Shown one piece after another: positions 23,599 to 27,443 of a DNA stretch of 27,443 nucleotides (its first letter is position 1; each line of letters starts with the position of its first letter). A program made the position numbers and the translations under genes. The notes under the pieces are model-generated. The model was not told where the DNA came from. It saw nothing but the letters and a program-made list of their open reading frames with translations, and made no database searches. The stretch is from JBDNBY01 sp039767595 (GTDB taxonomy: Bacteria > Pseudomonadota > Alphaproteobacteria > Rhodobacterales > Rhodobacteraceae): the NCBI GenBank assembly GCA_039767595.1, contig JBDNBY010000186.1, forward strand, positions 1-27,443, given 5' to 3'.

Positions 23599-23693
23599 GC
23601 CCATCGCCTCTGCCTTTTGCACTGGACGATCTGGCGAGCCACCACTATAACCAGCCTCATGAGAAATTGGGTCATGATCATACGAATTATTTG

Positions 23694-23734
23694 CCCGGCG
23701 CTCTGAGCCCATAGCGGGAATGAGAGTGGCCGGG
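23694..23734 (+). repeat. Stable hairpin in the ptsP-ileS intergenic region
   Basis: CCCGGCGCTCT (23694-23704) can pair with AGAGTGGCCGGG (23723-23734) with one bulge and one G-T pair; the loop holds a further CCC/GGG match. It lies 96 nt after the ptsP stop and 76 nt before the ileS start. It is followed by ATATAACG, not a T-run, so it is not a standard terminator. It may be a leader RNA structure of ileS or a processing site. The 23599-23810 interval shows no tRNA, no plausible reading frame and no other feature. Confidence 0.5.
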
Positions 23735-23810
23735 ATATAACGCCCCTTGCCCGTTGCGTATCGCACGGTGCCTTAATAATTTCTCAAGTTCTATGAAAGA
23801 TAATGAGCAC

Positions 23811-26753
23811 ATGACCGCCCAAACACCCGAGTATAAACAGACGCTGAACCTGCCGAAAACGGATTTCCCAATGCGTGCCGGCCTGCCCCAACGCGAGCCT
23901 CAATGGCTCAAACAATGGGCCGAGATTGGCATTTACGATCAGCTGCGCACCAAGGCGGCTGGCCGTACGCCCTTTACCCTCCATGATGGCCCGCCTTATG
24001 CGAATGGACATCTGCATATTGGTCATGCGCTGAACAAAATCCTCAAGGATATGGTCGTGCGCAGTCAGCAAATGATGGGCAAAGACGCCCGCTATATCCC
24101 AGGTTGGGATTGTCACGGCCTACCGATTGAGTGGAAAATCGAAGAGCAATACCGCGAAAAAGGCAAAAACAAAGACGAAGTGGATGTCATTGATTTTCGT
24201 CAAGAATGCCGGAAATTCGCCGAAGGTTGGATCGACATTCAACGCGATGAATTCAAACGTCTTGGCGTCACGGGCAATTGGGATAAACCATATCTTACAA
24301 TGGATTACCGCGCAGAGCGGATCATTGCAGAAGAGTTCCAAAAACTCTTAATGAACGGCACGCTCTATCAAGGGTCCAAACCTGTGATGTGGTCACCCGT
24401 TGAAAAAACCGCCCTTGCCGAGGCCGAAGTCGAATACCAAGACAAAGAAAGCTTTACCGTCTGGGTCAAATTCCGCGTGGTGAACACAGGCGACGCCACA
24501 TTGGATAGCGCCCATATCGTGATCTGGACCACAACGCCGTGGACGATCCCCTCGAACAAAGCGGTCGTCTACGGCCAAGAGATTTCCTATGGTCTTTACG
24601 AAGTGACAGGCCGCCCCGAGGAATGTTGGGCCAACATCGGCGATCGCTATATCTTGGCCGATAATCTGGCCGCAGATGTGATGGGCAAGGCCCGCTTGGA
24701 CGAGACGATGTATCGCCGTCTGCGTGATGTCACGAACTACGATCTTGCGAAAATCCAACTCACCCACCCGCTCCATGGGGCCGACGGGGCCAATGGCGAA
24801 TGGGATGACATCCGCGATTTCCGCGCCGCTGATTTTGTCACCGACACCGAAGGCACAGGATTTGTCCATTGCGCGCCCTCCCATGGGATGGAAGAGTTTG
24901 AACTTTACCGCGATTTGGGCATGCTTGAACAGGTCATCACATATAACGTGATGGAAGATGGCACATTGCGCCCTGACATGCCATTTTTTGGCGGCAAGGC
25001 GATTTTGCGCAGCAAACTCAACAAGAAAAACAAAAACAACCCATGGGAAGGCGACGCAAACACCGCCATCATGGCCAAGCTCGCCGAAGTGGGCGGGCTG
25101 TTGACACGCGGCGTGATCAAGCACAGCTATCCGCATTCTTGGCGCTCCAAGGCGCCCGTGATCTATCGCAACACCCCCCAATGGTTCGCGGCGATCGACC
25201 GCACGGTGGGCGACGGCAAGGATACCTATGGCACAACCATCCGCGAGCGTGCGCTGCGCTCAATTGATGAGCTGGTGACATGGACCCCAAAGACTGGGCG
25301 CAACCGCCTCTATTCCATGATCGAAGCGCGTCCAGATTGGGTTTTGTCGCGTCAACGTGCATGGGGTGTGCCGCTGACATGCTTTACCAAGAATGGGGCA
25401 CTGCCCACGGATCCCGATTACCTGTTGCGCAATGACGAGGTCAACGCTCGCGTGTGCGCCGCATTCGAAGCCGAGGGCGCCGATGCGTGGTACAAAGAGG
25501 GCGCCAAGGCGCGCTTCCTCGATGGGATCGTGGACGCGAACGACTATACGCAAGTGTTTGATATTTTGGATGTTTGGTTCGATTCCGGCTCGACTCACGC
25601 CTTTGTGCTGCGCGACCGCGAGGATGGCTCAAACGATGGTTTGGCTGATCTCTACCTCGAAGGAACGGATCAACACCGAGGCTGGTTCCACTCGTCTATG
25701 CTGCAGTCCTGCGGCACCCAAGGGCACGCCCCCTATCGTGGTGTTCTCACCCATGGGTTCACTTTGGATGAGAAGGGCAATAAAATGTCCAAATCCTTGG
25801 GCAACACAGTCAGCCCCGAGGATGTGACCAAGCAATACGGCGCAGATATTTTGCGCCTTTGGGTGGCGCAGGCTGATTATACTGCGGATTTGCGCATTGG
25901 CCCTGAGATTTTGAAAAACGTCGCCGACAGCTATCGACGCTTGCGCAACACCATGCGCTATATCCTCGGTGCGCTAGGTGCGATGGGCGATCAGTCCCCT
26001 GCCCCGATGGATGCGGCGGATATGCCGGAATTAGAGCAGTGGGTCCTGCACCGTGTGGCCGAATTGGACGTGCGGGTTCGCACGGGCTATGCCGCCTATG
26101 ACTTCCAAGGCATGTTCCAAGCGGTGTTCCAATTTGCAACTGTCGATCTGTCGTCGTTCTATTTCGACATTCGCAAGGACACGCTCTATTGCGATGGTGA
26201 CACGCCAGAGCGCCGCGCCGCATTGGTCGTGATGCAGATCCTCTATGACAGATTGACCACATGGTTGGCCCCGATCCTTGTCTTTACAATGGAAGAGGTC
26301 TGGCTCGAGCGGCACACAGACGCCGGCGCCTCGGTGCATTTGGTAGATATTCCAGACACACCAACGGCATGGCGCAATGAGGCGCTGGCCGATAAAATGG
26401 CCGTGCTGCGCAAAGCCCGCCGCGCCGTCACGGCGGCCCTTGAAGTGCAGCGCACGCAAAAAGTCATCGGCTCATCCCTTGAGGCGGCGCCTCAGGTCTA
26501 TGTCAGTGATGCGGCCATGTTGGACACGCTCAGCGGCGTCAATTTTGCCGAGCTGTGCATTACATCAGACGTTCATTTGTCCGCGCAACCGGCCCCAGAG
26601 GATGCCTTTCGCCTCGAGGATGTACCGGGTCTCGCCGTCACCTTTGCCAAGGCCGAGGGCGATAAATGTCAGCGCTGTTGGAAAATCCTACCCGATGTTG
26701 GCACGCATTCTCATGACGGCACATGCGGCCGGTGTGATGCGGCACTGAGCTAA
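23811..26753 (+). CDS. ileS: Isoleucyl-tRNA synthetase IleS
   Basis: Class I aminoacyl-tRNA synthetase charging tRNA-Ile, with editing of misactivated valine. From the ATG at 23811 the protein is 980 aa, slightly longer than the roughly 940-aa E. coli enzyme. It has HIGH at 69-72 in GPPYANGHLHIGH, the editing domain (about 190-400) with VIWTTTPWTIPSN and the downstream GTGFVHCAPSHGMEE, the KMSKS loop at 658-662, an anticodon-binding helical region, and a C-terminal zinc ribbon with C953, C956, C972 and C975 in CQRCWK...CGRC. An upstream ATG at 23793 lacks a ribosome site; the chosen start has only a weak one. The leader carries a hairpin that could bear on expression. It is convergent with tadA. 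Confidence 0.96.
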   Translation: MTAQTPEYKQTLNLPKTDFPMRAGLPQREPQWLKQWAEIGIYDQLRTKAAGRTPFTLHDGPPYANGHLHIGHALNKILKDMVVRSQQMMGKDARYIPGWDCHGLPIEWKIEEQYREKGKNKDEVDVIDFRQECRKFAEGWIDIQRDEFKRLGVTGNWDKPYLTMDYRAERIIAEEFQKLLMNGTLYQGSKPVMWSPVEKTALAEAEVEYQDKESFTVWVKFRVVNTGDATLDSAHIVIWTTTPWTIPSNKAVVYGQEISYGLYEVTGRPEECWANIGDRYILADNLAADVMGKARLDETMYRRLRDVTNYDLAKIQLTHPLHGADGANGEWDDIRDFRAADFVTDTEGTGFVHCAPSHGMEEFELYRDLGMLEQVITYNVMEDGTLRPDMPFFGGKAILRSKLNKKNKNNPWEGDANTAIMAKLAEVGGLLTRGVIKHSYPHSWRSKAPVIYRNTPQWFAAIDRTVGDGKDTYGTTIRERALRSIDELVTWTPKTGRNRLYSMIEARPDWVLSRQRAWGVPLTCFTKNGALPTDPDYLLRNDEVNARVCAAFEAEGADAWYKEGAKARFLDGIVDANDYTQVFDILDVWFDSGSTHAFVLRDREDGSNDGLADLYLEGTDQHRGWFHSSMLQSCGTQGHAPYRGVLTHGFTLDEKGNKMSKSLGNTVSPEDVTKQYGADILRLWVAQADYTADLRIGPEILKNVADSYRRLRNTMRYILGALGAMGDQSPAPMDAADMPELEQWVLHRVAELDVRVRTGYAAYDFQGMFQAVFQFATVDLSSFYFDIRKDTLYCDGDTPERRAALVVMQILYDRLTTWLAPILVFTMEEVWLERHTDAGASVHLVDIPDTPTAWRNEALADKMAVLRKARRAVTAALEVQRTQKVIGSSLEAAPQVYVSDAAMLDTLSGVNFAELCITSDVHLSAQPAPEDAFRLEDVPGLAVTFAKAEGDKCQRCWKILPDVGTHSHDGTCGRCDAALS

Positions 26754-26763
26754 AGACACAACC

Positions 26764-26791
26764 GCACAGCGGCCCTCTCGGGGCGCTGTGC
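26764..26791. terminator. Candidate hairpin terminator between convergent ileS and tadA
   Basis: GCACAGCG (26764-26771) and CGCTGTGC (26784-26791) form an 8-bp stem, extended by CCC-TCTC-GGG inside after one mismatch. It lies 10 nt after the ileS stop. It lacks a T-run on either strand, so intrinsic termination is uncertain. Confidence 0.45.
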
Positions 26792-26819
26792 CCCCATGAT
26801 AACGGGAGAGCGCCGACCT

Positions 26820-27269
26820 TTAACGGCGCTTGCCGGCAAAAAACGATTTGAGGAGCTGCGCCGCCTCCGCCTCGTGATCGCCCTCATACACCTCGGGCGC
26901 ATGATGGCACTGCGTATGATCAAACACCCGCGCGCCAACGTGAACGCCCCCTGATTTGGGATCGGCCGCGGCAAAATATAATCGGCGCAGCCGTGCATGC
27001 GAAATAACGCCCGCACACATGGCACAAGGCTCGAGCGTCACATAAAGGTCATAGCCCGAGAGACGCTCTTGCCCCAGCGCATCGCAGGCTTGCCGAATGG
27101 TCAACATCTCGGCATGGGCCGAAGGGTCATTGAATTCGCGGGTGCGATTGCCCGCTTGGGCAATCACCACGCCGGACGCGCTGACGATCACGGCGCCAAC
27201 TGGCACCTCGCCCCGCGAGGCGGCTGCACGCGCCTCCTCTATAGCTATCGACATATAAGAACGAAACAT
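26820..27269 (-). CDS. tadA: tRNA-specific adenosine deaminase TadA
   Basis: Deaminates A34 to inosine in tRNA-Arg(ACG), allowing decoding of CGN codons. From the ATG at 27267-27269 the protein is 149 aa. It has the zinc-deaminase motifs H52-A-E54 in DPSAHAEML and P-C82-x2-C85 in TLEPCAMCAGVISHARL, and EVPVGAVIV (21-29). The C-terminus ends LLKSFFAGKRR, as usual for TadA. In-frame ATGs exist five codons later and upstream (to 27314), the latter overlapping the divergent rluB; the chosen one fits the usual family N-terminus (FRSYMSIAIEEAR). It is divergent from rluB with about 38 nt between starts. Cytosine or guanine deaminases share the fold, but the motifs and length fit TadA. Confidence 0.93.
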   Translation of the reverse strand: MFRSYMSIAIEEARAAASRGEVPVGAVIVSASGVVIAQAGNRTREFNDPSAHAEMLTIRQACDALGQERLSGYDLYVTLEPCAMCAGVISHARLRRLYFAAADPKSGGVHVGARVFDHTQCHHAPEVYEGDHEAEAAQLLKSFFAGKRR

Positions 27270-27307
27270 GTATGTGCCCGACTTGACCTTATGAAAGCCC
27301 ATTCTCC

Positions 27308-27443
27308 ATGCCACAAGACACAGTAAAAGGCGAGCGGATTGCCAAAGTAATTGCCCGCGCCGGTGTCGCCAGTCGCCGCGATGCTGAAAAATTGATTTCA
27401 GCGGGCCTTGTCCTTGTCAACGGCGTGCAAATTGACAGCCCCG
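27308..27443 (+). CDS. rluB: RluB-type 23S rRNA pseudouridine synthase (partial, 5' end only)
   Basis: Only the first 45 codons are in the window. ATG at 27308 begins MPQDTVKGERIAKVIARAGV, followed by ASRRDAEKLISAGLVLVNG, an S4 RNA-binding domain of the RsuA/RluB/RluE/RluF family; the catalytic aspartate domain is beyond the edge. RluB (23S rRNA U2605) is the likeliest alphaproteobacterial member and is commonly adjacent to tadA, but the subfamily cannot be fixed from this fragment. It is divergent from tadA. The Shine-Dalgarno is weak. Confidence 0.8.
   Translation, partial: MPQDTVKGERIAKVIARAGVASRRDAEKLISAGLVLVNGVQIDSP

Noticed and set aside
23320..23766. Minus-strand open frame of 148 codons across the ptsP end and the ileS leader
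   Set aside because: Most of it is antisense to ptsP and the remainder has no recognisable protein pattern.
24393..25181. Long open frame of 262 codons on the minus strand inside ileS
   Set aside because: It is fully antisense to a clear ileS, has no recognisable motif and reflects codon bias in the opposite strand.

Overview
The window carries a chromosomal backbone segment of an alphaproteobacterium, most likely of the Rhodobacterales (Roseobacter/Rhodobacter group). The evidence is a SAM/SAH-type riboswitch in front of metK, a class known from Rhodobacterales; a divergent irr / fabA-fabB-fabI cluster; an EPSP synthase with class II sequence features; the lysC-ptsP pair; the phoH-ybeY-corC-lnt block; and moderately GC-rich coding sequence. 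I see no insertion sequence, prophage, CRISPR array, tRNA or rRNA. Genes are densely packed, several with start/stop overlaps, and no gene-free stretch exceeds about 300 bases.

Layout. Positions 1-3862 (minus): trmB-aroA-cmk-pgsA-moaD-moaE, covering tRNA m7G46 methylation, shikimate pathway, CMP kinase, phosphatidylglycerophosphate synthesis and molybdopterin synthase; moaE runs off the left edge. A strong hairpin at 3907-3943 separates this unit from metK (3965-5146, minus), whose leader holds the riboswitch. Positions 5214-9163 (minus): phoH-ybeY-corC-lnt, tightly coupled, for RNA metabolism, rRNA maturation, a CBS/CorC protein and lipoprotein N-acylation. Positions 9309-10276 (minus): an OmpA-like envelope protein and a small lipoprotein sharing a 33-residue two-cysteine domain, with their own terminator. 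Position 10429-11757 (minus): miaB.

Positions 11831-12703 (plus): one poorly recognised gene, perhaps a degenerate family-2 glycosyltransferase relative. Positions 12707-15281 (minus): fabA-fabB-fabI, the unsaturated and general type II fatty-acid genes, divergent from the Fur-family regulator irr (15437-15844, plus). An FKBP/SlyD-like prolyl isomerase (minus) lies convergent with irr across a shared terminator.

Positions 16585-19949 (plus): a 2-haloacid dehalogenase-like HAD hydrolase, translationally coupled to a PLP threonine/serine dehydratase, then a DUF1178 protein and a Tat-signal-bearing agmatine deiminase-like enzyme. Positions 20078-23598 (plus): lysC and ptsP (nitrogen PTS enzyme I). 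Positions 23811-26753 (plus): ileS, preceded by a structured leader. At the right end tadA (minus) is divergent from an rluB-type pseudouridine synthase cut by the edge.

Most of the window is ordinary housekeeping DNA. The parts most worth a second look are the metK riboswitch, the OmpA/lipoprotein pair with its shared domain, the unrecognised gene at 11831, the Tat-type deiminase, and structured non-coding DNA upstream of ompA and ileS. I did not find a clearly new multi-gene system.
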